A stretch of 64,000 nucleotides of DNA from Terriglobia bacterium (GTDB lineage Bacteria; Pseudomonadota; Alphaproteobacteria; Acetobacterales; Acetobacteraceae), in the NCBI GenBank assembly GCA_023511585.1, contig JAIMBF010000001.1, positions 1 through 64,000 of the forward strand, read 5' to 3'. Made by a program: the position numbers and the translations under genes. Positions 26,780 to 36,418 of this stretch are shown here, piece after piece (within the stretch, counting starts at the first letter, position 1; the number at the start of each line of letters is the position of its first letter). The notes below the pieces were generated by a model. The model was not told the origin of the DNA, searched no databases, and was given only the letters and a program-made list of their open reading frames with translations.

Positions 26780-28840
26780 TTAGGAAAGCCCAAGCGCGGT
26801 GATGAACATATCGATCAGTTTGATGCCGATAAACGGCGCAACGATGCCCCCAACACCGTAGAGAAGCAGATTGCGTCGGAGCAGCTCGGCAGCTCCGATG
26901 GGGCGAAAGCGCACGCCGCGCAATGCAAGCGGCACCAGTAAAACGATGATGAGTGCATTGAAGATCACCGCCGAAAGTATCGCCGATTGCGGAGAGTTCA
27001 GCCGCATGACGTTGAGCGCCTCAAGCTCGGGATAGGCGGTAACGAAAATTGCTGGAAGAATTGCAAAATATTTGGAAACATCGTTCGCAATGGAAAACGT
27101 CGTGAGTGCTCCGCGCGTAATCAACAATTGTTTGCCGATTTCAACAATTTCGATCAGCTTGGTAGGATCGCTGTCGAGATCCACCATGTTGCCCGCCTCG
27201 CGCGCCGCCTGGGTGCCGGTTTGCATCACCACGCCGACATCGGCCTGTGCCAGCGCGGGGGCATCATTGGTGCCGTCGCCCGTCATGGCAACAAGCCGCC
27301 CTTCGGATTGCACACGGCGAATATAGCTAAGTTTGTCTTGTGGCGTGGCTTCGGCGATGAAGTCATCTACTCCTGCCTCTCCGGCAATCGCAGCGGCCGT
27401 CAGGCGGTTATCGCCGGTAACCATAACGGTGCGTATCCCCATCCGCCTGAGCGCGGCGAAGCGCTCGCGAATGCCGGGTTTCACAATGTCCTTGAGCTCA
27501 ATCACACCCATGATTTGCCGTCCGCGTGCTACCGCAAGCGGTGTGCCGCCGGCACGCGCAATCCGCTCAACCGCATTCGTCAAAACGGAAGGCATGTTCT
27601 CCACGCCTGCCCATTGACAGATCGAGTCTACCGCGCCCTTGCGCCATGTCTGCCCTTCATGATCCAGCCCGGAGAGTCGTGTCTGGGCACTAAAGGGGAC
27701 AACTTTTGCCCCCTCGGGCTTTTCCGCGGCAATGCCGTAGCGACCGCGTGCAAAAGCAAGGATAGAACGGCCCTCCGGTGTATCGTCGCCAAGGCTCGCG
27801 AGCACCGCAGCTTGCGCGAGTTCTTGCTCCGTCACGCCAGGCCCGGGAACGATGGATGCTGCCATGCGATTGCCGAGCGTAATGGTGCCGGTTTTGTCGA
27901 GAAGCAGCGTATCCACATCGCCTGCCGCTTCGACTGCCCGTCCCGAAGTCGCAAGCACGTTAAAGCGCAGTAGCCGATCCATCCCGGCGATGCCGATGGC
28001 CGAGAGCAGCCCGCCGATGGTTGTCGGGATCAGGCAGACAAACAAGGCCGCTAATACCGGTATACTCAGTGTGGCACCGGAATAGTGCGCAAAGCTCACC
28101 AACGTGACCACAGCGATGAGAAAAATCAGCGTCAGACCGGCCAACAGAATATCAAGGGCGATTTCATTGGGCGTCTTGCGCCGCTCTGCGCCCTCGACAA
28201 GTCGGATCATGCGGTCAAGAAATGTCGTACCGCGCGCTGCGGTAATGCGGATAACAAGCCAATCGGAAACAACCAGGGTGCCGCCCGTCACGGCGCTCCG
28301 ATCCCCTCCTGCTTCGCGAATGACAGGTGCAGACTCGCCCGTGATTGCGGCTTCGTTCACGCTGGCAATGCCCTCGACCGCTTCGCCATCCGAAGGAATG
28401 ATATCGCCGGCTTCGACGAGAACATGATCGCCGACATTGAGTTCGCTTGCCGGTACCGGCTTAAAAACGGCCCGATCGGCAGGGTTGGGCAGGAGTTTCG
28501 CGAGCGTTTCCGTGCGCATTCGCCGCAGGGTTTCGGCGCGTGCTCGTCCTCGACCCTCGGCAATCGCTTCGGCAAAGGTCGCAAACAACACCGTAAGCCA
28601 GAGAAAAACGGCGATGGACAGAGAAAAAAGAGACGGTTTACCGATTGCAAAATCGCGCACGGCAAGCAAAGTAACCAAGGCAGAAACGATTTCGGTAACA
28701 AAGATAACCGGGTTACGAATCAGTTCTCTGGGATCCAGTTTGCGGAACGCATCCTGCAATGCGCGAGACAGAAGCGAGCGATCAAGCAGGGGAATTCTCT
28801 CGGCTTTGGAATGATGGCTGGTCATGGCGCTGTTCTGCAC
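26780..28840 (-). CDS. kdpB: Potassium-transporting P-type ATPase subunit B
   Basis: The catalytic P-type ATPase subunit, 686 residues. The phosphorylation motif is [13 protein letters not shown], the actuator motif is ITGESAPVI and the hinge is [18 protein letters not shown] segments flank these, with a final pair near the C-terminus. The GTG at 28840 (ggaagaac upstream) and the ATG at 28825 are both possible starts. It lies 20 bp after kdpA. Confidence 0.96.
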   Translation of the reverse strand: MQNSAMTSHHSKAERIPLLDRSLLSRALQDAFRKLDPRELIRNPVIFVTEIVSALVTLLAVRDFAIGKPSLFSLSIAVFLWLTVLFATFAEAIAEGRGRARAETLRRMRTETLAKLLPNPADRAVFKPVPASELNVGDHVLVEAGDIIPSDGEAVEGIASVNEAAITGESAPVIREAGGDRSAVTGGTLVVSDWLVIRITAARGTTFLDRMIRLVEGAERRKTPNEIALDILLAGLTLIFLIAVVTLVSFAHYSGATLSIPVLAALFVCLIPTTIGGLLSAIGIAGMDRLLRFNVLATSGRAVEAAGDVDTLLLDKTGTITLGNRMAASIVPGPGVTEQELAQAAVLASLGDDTPEGRSILAFARGRYGIAAEKPEGAKVVPFSAQTRLSGLDHEGQTWRKGAVDSICQWAGVENMPSVLTNAVERIARAGGTPLAVARGRQIMGVIELKDIVKPGIRERFAALRRMGIRTVMVTGDNRLTAAAIAGEAGVDDFIAEATPQDKLSYIRRVQSEGRLVAMTGDGTNDAPALAQADVGVVMQTGTQAAREAGNMVDLDSDPTKLIEIVEIGKQLLITRGALTTFSIANDVSKYFAILPAIFVTAYPELEALNVMRLNSPQSAILSAVIFNALIIVLLVPLALRGVRFRPIGAAELLRRNLLLYGVGGIVAPFIGIKLIDMFITALGLS

Positions 28841-28860
28841 TCCGTTCTTCCAGAATCCAT

Positions 28861-30570
28861 CTAGAAAGACTTCCCGGCAAAGAGAGCAAAATGTTCAGCG
28901 AGCGGTCCAAGAGAAAGTGCCGGCATGAACTGAAGTCCACCGACAATGAAAACAACCCCGCACAGAAGCCCCACAAAGAGCAAACCGTCGGTTGGAAACG
29001 TCCCGGTGGACGCAGGAACTTTTACCTTTTCCCCAAGTGAGCCCGCAATGGCGAGCACAGGGACAAGAAATGCGTATCGACCAAGCAACATCGCGATACC
29101 GAGCGTGGTATCCAGCCATGGCGTATCGGCCGAAATACCGGCAAACGCACTGCCGTTGTTGGCGGTGGCCGAGGTAAAGGCATAAAGCATTTCCGAAAGT
29201 CCGTGCGGCCCGCCGATCGCGAGGGAAGCTCGCGCTTCCGGGAGAGCAAGCGAGAGTGCCGTTCCGCCCAGTATGGAAAGCGGCAGGATCAGCACCGCAA
29301 GCACGGCAAGTTTTACTTCTTTTGCCTGAATTTTTTTGCCGAGATATTCGGGCGTGCGTCCGACCATCAACCCGGCCAGGAATACCGCGAGCACCGCGAA
29401 CACGATCAAACCGTAAAGCCCGGAACCCACGCCGCCTGGAACCACTTCGCCAAGCTGCATAAGAAACATCGATACCATGCCGCCGAGCGGCATATAGCTA
29501 TCCAGCATCGCGTTCACGGCTCCGCAAGATGTCGCGGTCGTTACCACATTGAACAAAACCGAAAGCGGAATGCCGAAGCGTATCTCCTTTCCTTCCATAT
29601 TCCCCTGTGTTGCATCAACGCCGATTGCCGTCAGCAACGGGTTGCCCTGCGCCTCGGAGGAGTAGGCAACGGCTACAGCAGCAAGGAGGAATATTCCCGC
29701 CACGGCCAAAAGCACGTAACCCTGTCGCTTCTCGCCGACGATGTGCCCGAACGTGAACGTGAGCGCAAAAGGGATGAGCAATACCAAGAGAATTTCGAGA
29801 ATACAGGAAAAGGCGTTAGGATTCTCGAACGGATGCGCGCTGTTGGCATTAAAGTACCCGCCGCCGTTGGTGCCGAGCTGTTTGATAGCCTCCATAAACG
29901 CAACCGGCCCCATCGCAATCGTCTGCCTGAGACCTTCGAGGGTTGTTGCATCCGCGTGTGTGGCAAGAGTTTGCGGTACGCCAAGAGCAACGAGCACAAA
30001 TGCCGCAACCACGGCAATCGGGAGTAAGACGTAAAGCACAATGCGCGTCAGATCGACCCAGAAATTGCCCAAAGTTTTTAGGCCACCGCGCGCGAACGCG
30101 CGTGAGAGGGCTAATGCCACGGTGATGCCGGTCCCTGCCGAGACAAACATGTGTGAGGTTAGCCCCCACATTTGGCTGCCGGGGGAGAGCGTTGTTTCGC
30201 CGCTATAGGCTTGCCAGTTGGTATTGGTAACAAAACTCATCGCGGTGTTGAAGGCAAGTCTCGGCGACATTCCTGCAAGATGATCCGGATTGAGCGGGAG
30301 ATAGAATTGCAATCTGAGTATCGCGTAGAGCATCAGGAAATGGATGGCATTCAGCGCGAGCAACGCGAACGTATACTGTTGCCAGCTCATTTCCTGCGCG
30401 GGATCGATTCTCGAAAGCGTGTAAAATGTTCGCTCAATCGGCCCCAGCAAGGGGTGCAGAAAAGTGCGTTTTCCTTCCGCAACGCGGGCGATGTGTATGC
30501 CCACCGGCCATGCCAGAAGCACGGCCACAACAAGAACCAATAGGATCTCTGCCCAACCGCGGATTGTCAT
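28861..30570 (-). CDS. kdpA: Potassium-transporting ATPase subunit A (K+ channel-like subunit)
   Basis: The K+-selective membrane subunit, 569 residues with about 10 TM segments. The four selectivity-filter loops can be seen: [41 protein letters not shown] and [13 protein letters not shown]. The length matches the family. It follows kdpF by 13 bp and is followed by kdpB. Confidence 0.96.
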   Translation of the reverse strand: MTIRGWAEILLVLVVAVLLAWPVGIHIARVAEGKRTFLHPLLGPIERTFYTLSRIDPAQEMSWQQYTFALLALNAIHFLMLYAILRLQFYLPLNPDHLAGMSPRLAFNTAMSFVTNTNWQAYSGETTLSPGSQMWGLTSHMFVSAGTGITVALALSRAFARGGLKTLGNFWVDLTRIVLYVLLPIAVVAAFVLVALGVPQTLATHADATTLEGLRQTIAMGPVAFMEAIKQLGTNGGGYFNANSAHPFENPNAFSCILEILLVLLIPFALTFTFGHIVGEKRQGYVLLAVAGIFLLAAVAVAYSSEAQGNPLLTAIGVDATQGNMEGKEIRFGIPLSVLFNVVTTATSCGAVNAMLDSYMPLGGMVSMFLMQLGEVVPGGVGSGLYGLIVFAVLAVFLAGLMVGRTPEYLGKKIQAKEVKLAVLAVLILPLSILGGTALSLALPEARASLAIGGPHGLSEMLYAFTSATANNGSAFAGISADTPWLDTTLGIAMLLGRYAFLVPVLAIAGSLGEKVKVPASTGTFPTDGLLFVGLLCGVVFIVGGLQFMPALSLGPLAEHFALFAGKSF

Positions 30571-30583
30571 GGGAGTGCTTGCC

Positions 30584-30673
30584 TTAAATCAGATCTTCCG
30601 GGCGAAGCAACGCCCATAGAAGATAGACGAAGAGAACCACTGCAACGATGCCGCCGAGGACAAGATCAAGCAT
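30584..30673 (-). CDS. kdpF: KdpF, small membrane subunit of the Kdp ATPase
   Basis: A 29-residue single-TM peptide whose core is LVLGGIVAVVLFVYLLWAL followed by LRPEDLI. The pattern Y-L-x-x-A-L-x-R-P-E-x is the KdpF signature. KdpF stabilises the KdpABC complex in the membrane. The ATG at 30673 follows the stop of another tiny ORF by 3 bp and precedes kdpA by 13 bp. Confidence 0.88.
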   Translation of the reverse strand: MLDLVLGGIVAVVLFVYLLWALLRPEDLI

Positions 30674-30676
30674 CGC

Positions 30677-30760
30677 TTAAATCCGTGCGCAAAAAGAGGC
30701 ATAGGGGGCCATCAGCAAAATGCCGCCCACGCCGAGTAGAATGAATAGGAAATCGGCCAT
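30677..30760 (-). CDS. Tiny membrane peptide leading the kdp operon
   Basis: A 27-residue frame: a short acidic start, one hydrophobic segment (FLFILLGVGGILLMA), then YASFCARI. A site (gaggatgaaagcc) is suitably placed before the ATG at 30760. It ends 3 bp before kdpF, so it is the first gene of the kdp operon. I recall similar unnamed peptides (acidic N-terminus, one TM, Y-A-x-x-C-x-R-L/I ending) before kdpF in other proteobacteria, but I cannot check this. A role as an additional Kdp subunit or a leader peptide is inferred. Confidence 0.6.
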   Translation of the reverse strand: MADFLFILLGVGGILLMAPYASFCARI

Positions 30761-30857
30761 GGCTTTCATCCTCAAGCATAGGGACATGCAACGAGGATTA
30801 AGTTTCGCCGGAACCTTATCAAAATGCCATCTGGATTGGGCGGGGTTGCCATAAAGG

Positions 30858-30882
30858 AAAAATTAAACGGCTCCCGCCCCAA
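30858..30882 (-). promoter_or_regulatory. AT-rich tract upstream of kdp, possible KdpE site
   Basis: About 100-120 bp before the first kdp ORF, the minus strand reads gtttaatttttcctttat. This is the only strongly T-rich tract in the 150-bp gap and loosely resembles T-rich KdpE targets of other bacteria. Evidence is composition and position only. Confidence 0.2.
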
Positions 30883-30910
30883 CCTCAGCCCATTCCATGC
30901 GAATCGGCGC

Positions 30911-31432
30911 TTATACCTTTCGCCAACCCGGCTTGGTGGGGTCAACCCATTTGAGCCCCACGGGCCCCATGCCGCAAAGTGCGATCACGGCCGGCTCCTT
31001 ACCGTCTGCCTTTACGCCGTCGTAATGCGGCGTGCCGGCAATGCGATGCACGAACGAACCTGCCGGTGCGGGAACGGTGTTTTCCGGCTCAAAATCGGCA
31101 CCGCTGTTTACCCACCACGTGCCGGAAACCACCACGCACAAGCGATCGGTAACATAGGTGTGCGGTGCGCTCATATAGCCCGGATACCATTTGATCAGCA
31201 CGTAATAAAGGCCGGGCGCATTGGTTGAGCCGAACAGCGGCACCGTCTCCACGCTTTGCGGCGGAGCACCGGGGATCGCCGGTTGCCATTTGAGCTCGTT
31301 TGGCAAGCGCACAATCGTCCAATCCGGATTGATCTTATCCGCTTTCGCGGCTTCCGCGCCCAAAAGAAGCGGCAGGCCCGCCAGCAGGGGGGCAAACAAC
31401 AATTCGCGTCGGGAACTCAAAAGCGGCTCCAT
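30911..31432 (-). CDS. Exported cupin-domain protein
   Basis: A 173-residue protein with a signal peptide that includes a near-twin-arginine start (SSRRELLFAPLLAGLPLLLG, cleavage near AKA). The mature part folds as a small beta-barrel cupin: KWYPGYMSAPHTYVTDRLCV, VVSGTWWVNSG and AGSFVHRIAGTPHYDG, with His residues placed as metal ligands. Function unknown. Related proteins are annotated only as cupin or DUF4437-like. The site gaggagatgccccc precedes the ATG. It lies between kdp and nrdJ on the same strand. Confidence 0.75.
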   Translation of the reverse strand: MEPLLSSRRELLFAPLLAGLPLLLGAEAAKADKINPDWTIVRLPNELKWQPAIPGAPPQSVETVPLFGSTNAPGLYYVLIKWYPGYMSAPHTYVTDRLCVVVSGTWWVNSGADFEPENTVPAPAGSFVHRIAGTPHYDGVKADGKEPAVIALCGMGPVGLKWVDPTKPGWRKV

Positions 31433-31473
31433 GGGGGCATCTCCTCTTTTCTTTTTTATTTTCGTTGTTTACA

Positions 31474-33282
31474 TTATTCACAGCTTCCAGTGATGTCGCA
31501 AGAGAGCTTCGTCGTTTGCGGCGGCGTGAGAACCACGGCCGGCATCGCCGCGGGCCGAAATGCCGTGCATCCCTTCAGCCCCTTTTCATAAGCGTCTCGA
31601 TAGATAGGGGCAAACTCCGCAAAACTCGTTTCGGGAGGGACTTGAACGGTCTTGGAGATCGAGTTGTCCACATACGTCTGCAGCACGGCCTGCATATCAA
31701 GATGTGCGGCAATGGGAAGTTCCTCCGCCGTCACCAGAGCTTCCGGCACTTCCTTGCTTTGGCCGGTAATCTTCCGCCAGAGCCGCACCGCATAGTCGGT
31801 GAGCAAAAAGTGTTTTGGTACGCCGTTTTTATCCAACACGGCCCGCTCGTAATCGGCTGCAAAAATCGGCTCGATGCCGCTGGAGACGTTTCCGGCAAGC
31901 AAACTGATCGTCCCAGTCGGCGCGATAGAAAGCAGGTGGCTGTTACGGATTCCCCATCGCGCGATGCCGTCGCGGATATCCGCGGGAAGCTTTTGAATAA
32001 ACGGCCCGGCAAGATAGCGCTCGCGCGAAAAATTCGGAAAGCTTCCCTTTTCCTTGGCAAGCGCCACGGATTGCCGATAGGCCGCATAACACATCGTGCG
32101 CATGATATCGGCCGCAAATGCCAGCGAAGCATCGCTGCCGTAACGAAGCCCGAGCATGACCAAAGCGTCCCCAAGCCCGGTAATGCCAAGCCCGATCCGT
32201 CGCGCTTTATGGACCGCATCGCGTTGTTGCGGAAGCGGAAAGCGTGATACATCAATCACGTTATCCAGCATGCGGACGGCAACGGCCGTAATTTTTTCCA
32301 GCGCGTCCTTGTCGAAGGAAGCCTCTTGCGTGAACGGGTTGCGGACAAGCCGTGTCAGGTTGATGGAGCCAAGATCGCATGCCCCATAGGGCGGGAGCGG
32401 CACTTCCCCGCAAGGGTTCGTGGCTGAGATCCGTTCGGCGTACCAGAGGTTGTTCAGCCGGTTGATCCGGTCGATAAACAACACACCCGGCTCGCCGGTA
32501 TCATAGGTTGCCCGCAGCAAGCTCTCCCACAACGCTCGGGCAGGCAGCTCTTTCAAGATGCGGCAGGGCACCGCGTTTGCTTCGCCCGGCCATTCCCGGA
32601 TCAGAGTGGGTCCTTCGCCGGCAAGCCGTTTTGCAGGAAACACCAACGGCCAGTTCTCATCCTTTTCGATCGCCTGCATGAAAGCATCCGTCACCTGGAC
32701 GGAAAGGTTAAAATGCGAGAGCTTGCCCGGCTGGCGCTTGGCCTCGATAAAGGCAAGAATATCGGGATGGTCGCAGCGCAACGTGGCCATCATCGCGCCG
32801 CGACGCGCCCCGGTGGATTGGATCGTGGCACACATGGCCTCCCAGACCTCCATGAAAGAAACCGGGCCGGAGGCAACGGCGCCGGTTTTGCGTGCCAGCG
32901 CGCCGTGCGGACGGATCGTGGAAAAATCGTAGCCCACGCCGCCGCCGCGCTGCATGGTTAACGCCCCTTCTTGGAGGGAACGAAAAATGCCCGGAATGGA
33001 GTCTTCGATCAGCCCCATCACAAAGCAATTGAAGAGGGTAACATCGCGCCCCGTGCCGGCGCCCGCCTGAATGCGCCCGCCCGGCAGAAATTGAAATCCT
33101 TTCAGAACACTCAGAAAGCGCTCTTCCCAATTGTCGCGCTCGGCCGGCTCCACTTCTGCCAAGGCATGCGCCACGCGTTGCCAAGTTGCCTCGATGGAGG
33201 CTTCGCCGCCTTCTTCCCAGCGGTACCGTGTCTCCCAGACATGCCGTGCGATCTCGGTATCAAGGTAAGGATCAGCTTGCAT
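31474..33282 (-). CDS. nrdJ: Adenosylcobalamin-dependent (class II) ribonucleotide reductase
   Basis: Reduces ribonucleotides to deoxyribonucleotides with a B12 radical, so it works with or without oxygen. It is 602 residues long, a compact form. Active-site features include FNCFVMGL (first Cys of the redox pair), TNPCGEVPLPPYGACDL (radical Cys within NPCGE) and APTGTISLLAGNVSSGIEP. QRGGGVGYDFS and STGARRGAMMATL are also typical. The C-terminus KLSCDITGSCE has a Cys pair suited to re-reduction of the active site. The site ggaggagcgctcgtc precedes the ATG. Only 83 bp separate it from pyrE, too short for a cobalamin riboswitch. Confidence 0.92.
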   Translation of the reverse strand: MQADPYLDTEIARHVWETRYRWEEGGEASIEATWQRVAHALAEVEPAERDNWEERFLSVLKGFQFLPGGRIQAGAGTGRDVTLFNCFVMGLIEDSIPGIFRSLQEGALTMQRGGGVGYDFSTIRPHGALARKTGAVASGPVSFMEVWEAMCATIQSTGARRGAMMATLRCDHPDILAFIEAKRQPGKLSHFNLSVQVTDAFMQAIEKDENWPLVFPAKRLAGEGPTLIREWPGEANAVPCRILKELPARALWESLLRATYDTGEPGVLFIDRINRLNNLWYAERISATNPCGEVPLPPYGACDLGSINLTRLVRNPFTQEASFDKDALEKITAVAVRMLDNVIDVSRFPLPQQRDAVHKARRIGLGITGLGDALVMLGLRYGSDASLAFAADIMRTMCYAAYRQSVALAKEKGSFPNFSRERYLAGPFIQKLPADIRDGIARWGIRNSHLLSIAPTGTISLLAGNVSSGIEPIFAADYERAVLDKNGVPKHFLLTDYAVRLWRKITGQSKEVPEALVTAEELPIAAHLDMQAVLQTYVDNSISKTVQVPPETSFAEFAPIYRDAYEKGLKGCTAFRPAAMPAVVLTPPQTTKLSCDITGSCE

Positions 33283-33365
33283 GACGAGCGCTCCTCCGTG
33301 CGCATTGCATCGTTCTGCGCGGCGGGCTCATTGATCGATGTCAAGTCCGGGGCTTGCCCGGCAAG

Positions 33366-34064
33366 CTATTTTTCTTTCGGTTCGCTCTCTTCTTCGCCCT
33401 TTCCCCCGTGTGCGCGCGACCACGCCACCGGATCCTCCAGAAAACGGCGGACTTCTTGCAAGAGCGAGGGATCAAAAACCGGCTTCTCCCGACAAGCTTC
33501 CAGAACATCCCACCACGTGCACAGGTGATGCAACTGCACGCCCATGCGGCTCAGCATCTCTAGGCTTCCCGGAAAGACACCGTAGAAAAATACGACGAAT
33601 GCATGGTTCACAATGGCGCCGGCTGCGCGCAAGGCGGTGGCAAACCGCACTTTAGACTGGCCGTCGGTAGTGAGATCTTCCACAAGCAGCGTGCGTTTGT
33701 TTTCCGGCACATCCCCCTCGATCAAGGAATTGCGGCCGAAACCCTTGGGTTGCTTGCGCACATAGGCCATCGGAAGCAACATCCGGTCGGCAATCCAGGC
33801 GGCGAACGGAATGCCGGCGGTTTCACCCCCCGCCACCACGTCGATGCTCTCATAGCCCACGTGGCGGCCGATCTTCTCCACTGCAAGCTCGCAAATCCGC
33901 GCCCGTGCACGTGGAAAATAAATAATTCTGCGGCAATCGATATAGACCGGCGAAGCCCAGCCGGAAGTCAGGATGAACGGCTTCTCCGGCCGCACATTAA
34001 TGGCCGAAATTTCCAAAAGAATCCGCGCCGTGGCTAATGCCGCGTCCCGATCCGTCTCGCTCAT
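33366..34064 (-). CDS. pyrE: Orotate phosphoribosyltransferase
   Basis: Pyrimidine biosynthesis: transfers phosphoribose from PRPP to orotate. It is 232 residues long. The PRPP-binding motif is TLLVEDLTTDGQSKVRF, with VVAGGETAGIPFAAWIADRM and FILTSGWASPVYIDCRR. A charged tail (GGKGEEESEPKEK) extends beyond the fold. The site ggaggcgtcagccag precedes the ATG. It is divergent from the ELM1-like gene. Confidence 0.94.
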   Translation of the reverse strand: MSETDRDAALATARILLEISAINVRPEKPFILTSGWASPVYIDCRRIIYFPRARARICELAVEKIGRHVGYESIDVVAGGETAGIPFAAWIADRMLLPMAYVRKQPKGFGRNSLIEGDVPENKRTLLVEDLTTDGQSKVRFATALRAAGAIVNHAFVVFFYGVFPGSLEMLSRMGVQLHHLCTWWDVLEACREKPVFDPSLLQEVRRFLEDPVAWSRAHGGKGEEESEPKEK

Positions 34065-34172
34065 CTGGCTGACGCCTCCGCGTATTGTCTTTTCCGGGGC
34101 ACAATCCGTGCCGGCTTGATTTGATTCGCAGCGGTCTCGTCAAGTGCGCCCATGCGCGCTAGGTAATGGGAA

Positions 34173-35207
34173 ATGGCGGATGCGTCCACAAGGATTGAGC
34201 CGGGCTTTGCCGAAACACTCGGAATCCCCGAAATCTGGGTGTTGGAGGATCCGGATCCCGATATCGCAAACCCGGCGCTCGGCATTGCGGAACGGCTTTG
34301 TCTGCCGTTCCGGCGTATTCCGCTCGTCCGAAACTGGCGGGCAGTGCTGGCGCGTTTCGTCCCGATCGGCCTGGGTTCGGGCCTTCTGTCGGGAGCTATG
34401 TTTCCGCAAAGCATGTTTGAGGAACCGCTCAGGCCTCCGCAACTCGTCATCGGAGCCGGCCCTCGTGCGGGGGCCGCTGCGGTTTGGCTGAAGCGGCGCT
34501 TCGGGGCGCACGTGGCCCTGTTTCATCGGCCGGGGCTCGGCGCGCAGCATCCCGATCTCCTGGTTGCGGGATGGCACGATCGGCCGCAAGCAGGGCCGAA
34601 CGTGATCGGCATCTTGGGGGAGCCGCATCGTCTCTCCCCGCTGATCTTGCAAACGGCGGCCTATGTCTGGCGGCCGCGATTTGCCTATCTGCCGCGGCCC
34701 TTGATTGCGCTTTTGGTCGGCGGGGCTCAATTTGGCCTAGAGATGCCCCCGGCGCTCGCGCATGGGCTGGCGGCGCATGTCGCGGGTCTCGCCCGCCGCT
34801 ACGGCGGCTCGGTGCTGGCGGCCACCTCTCGGTCCACGGGCGCGGAAGCAACCGAGGCGCTGGCCGCGGGGCTTGGCTCCGTCATGCATGTGCTGCATCG
34901 CTGGGGCGACCCGACCGATAGCCCTTACGAAGCCTTCATCGCTTTGGCCGATGCCATTGTGGTGACCGCCGATGCCCGCCGTGCGCTCAGCGAAGCCTGC
35001 GCCTCATCAGCGCCGGTTTTCGTCGCTTTACCGGAACTGGCGGGGCTCCGGCAGCGGCGCTTCGTGGCAAGCTTCTTTGCGGCAGGGCATGCACGCCCCT
35101 TGCAGCACAGCCTCCGTCCTTGGCAACGCGCTCCGCTCGATGAAACGCTGCGGGTAGCGCTGGAAATCCGCAGCCGTTTTCTTGCCGAGCTGCCCGTCGG
35201 CGAATGA
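34173..35207 (+). CDS. Mitochondrial-fission ELM1-like protein (DUF1022)
   Basis: A 344-residue protein of the ELM1/DUF1022 family with a glycosyltransferase-B-like fold. PQLVIGAGPRAGAAAVWLKR, HRPGLGAQHPDLLVAGWHD and LLVGGAQFGLEMPP mark the family, and TADARRALSEACASSAPVFV the second nucleotide-binding half. In bacteria it is common in alphaproteobacteria, with no firmly assigned function. It is followed by the dehydrogenase gene at 74 bp. Confidence 0.82.
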   Translation: MADASTRIEPGFAETLGIPEIWVLEDPDPDIANPALGIAERLCLPFRRIPLVRNWRAVLARFVPIGLGSGLLSGAMFPQSMFEEPLRPPQLVIGAGPRAGAAAVWLKRRFGAHVALFHRPGLGAQHPDLLVAGWHDRPQAGPNVIGILGEPHRLSPLILQTAAYVWRPRFAYLPRPLIALLVGGAQFGLEMPPALAHGLAAHVAGLARRYGGSVLAATSRSTGAEATEALAAGLGSVMHVLHRWGDPTDSPYEAFIALADAIVVTADARRALSEACASSAPVFVALPELAGLRQRRFVASFFAAGHARPLQHSLRPWQRAPLDETLRVALEIRSRFLAELPVGE

Positions 35208-35281
35208 TCGGAGAGATCCTCGCCCGCCATTGACGTGTGCCCGGCTTCGCTTAAACCTCGGCCTTTTAAAGAGAGGAATTC

Positions 35282-36367
35282 ATGAGCAAAACCTATCGCA
35301 TCGCAACGATTCCCGGGGATGGAATCGGCCAGGAAACCGTGCCCGAAGGCATGCGCGTGCTGGATGCCGCTGCCGCGCGGTTCGGGTTCACCTTGCAGTA
35401 TCAGCACTATGATTGGTCCTGCGTGCGCTATCAGAAAACCGGCACCATGATGCCGCCCGACGGGCTCGATCGGCTTCGCGAGGCGGACGCGATCTTCCTC
35501 GGCGCGGTGGGCTGGCCGGGGGTTCCCGACCATATCTCCCTCTGGGGGCTTTTGATTCCGATCCGTCGCCGATTTGACCAATATATCAATCTCCGTCCTT
35601 GCCGGCTTCTGCCCGGAGTGCGTTCGCCGCTTGCCGACCGCAGCCCGGAAGAGATCGATTTTTACGTCGTGCGCGAGAACACCGAAGGGGAATACTCCAA
35701 TGTCGGCGGGCGTATGTTCGAGGGCACGGAGCGGGAACTCGTCAGCCAAGAGAGCATTTTCACCCGTCATGGGGTAGATCGCGTACTGCGCTATGCGTTT
35801 CGCTTGGCACGCTCGCGCCCGCGCAAGCACCTCACTTCGGCGACCAAATCGAACGGCATCGTGTTCACCATGCCCTTTTGGGACGAAAGGTTTGCCGCGA
35901 TTGCGGCTGAATTTCCCGATGTGCGCACTTCGCAGTACCACATCGATATTCTGACCGCCCATTTTGTCCAACACCCCGATTGGTTTGACGTGGTCGTGGG
36001 TTCGAACCTCTTCGGCGATATTCTCTCCGATTTGGGTCCCGCTGTTGCCGGCTCTATCGGCATCGCGCCTTCTGCCAATCTCAACCCGGAGCGCGTTTAT
36101 CCCTCGATGTTCGAGCCGGTGCACGGGTCTGCCCCGGATATTGCCGGCAAGCGGATCTGCAATCCGATCGGGCAGATCTGGTCGGGGGCGATGATGCTGG
36201 AGCATTTGGGCGAGACGGCTGCGGCTGCAGCCATCGTGCAGGCGATTGAAACGCTGCTCGCCGAGGGCGGTCCGCGCACGCGCGATATGGGCGGCAATGC
36301 CGGCACCGAAGATGTGGGCAAGGCGCTTGCTGCGCTGGTGGCGAAGGCCCCGCTGCCGCCGGGTTGA
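35282..36367 (+). CDS. Tartrate/D-malate dehydrogenase-type decarboxylating dehydrogenase
   Basis: A 361-residue member of the isocitrate/isopropylmalate dehydrogenase family, NAD- and Mg-dependent. RIATIPGDGIGQETVPEGMR opens it. FYVVRENTEGEYSNVGGRMF, TKSNGIVFTMPFWD and VGSNLFGDILSDLGPAVAGS follow. The combination of WSCVRYQKTG and GWPGVPDHISLWGLLIPIRR points to the TtuC/DmlA subgroup (tartrate or D-malate) rather than LeuB. The site gagaggaattc precedes the ATG. Substrate preference is not decidable here. Confidence 0.87.
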   Translation: MSKTYRIATIPGDGIGQETVPEGMRVLDAAAARFGFTLQYQHYDWSCVRYQKTGTMMPPDGLDRLREADAIFLGAVGWPGVPDHISLWGLLIPIRRRFDQYINLRPCRLLPGVRSPLADRSPEEIDFYVVRENTEGEYSNVGGRMFEGTERELVSQESIFTRHGVDRVLRYAFRLARSRPRKHLTSATKSNGIVFTMPFWDERFAAIAAEFPDVRTSQYHIDILTAHFVQHPDWFDVVVGSNLFGDILSDLGPAVAGSIGIAPSANLNPERVYPSMFEPVHGSAPDIAGKRICNPIGQIWSGAMMLEHLGETAAAAAIVQAIETLLAEGGPRTRDMGGNAGTEDVGKALAALVAKAPLPPG

Positions 36368-36418
36368 GGGTGCTCAACGGCCGCGGCGGGGCCTTCGTGC
36401 CTTGCCCGGAATACCGCC

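Noticed and set aside
33283-33365. Cobalamin riboswitch before nrdJ
   Set aside because: The gap is only 83 bp, lacks a B12-box-like sequence and is too short for the aptamer.
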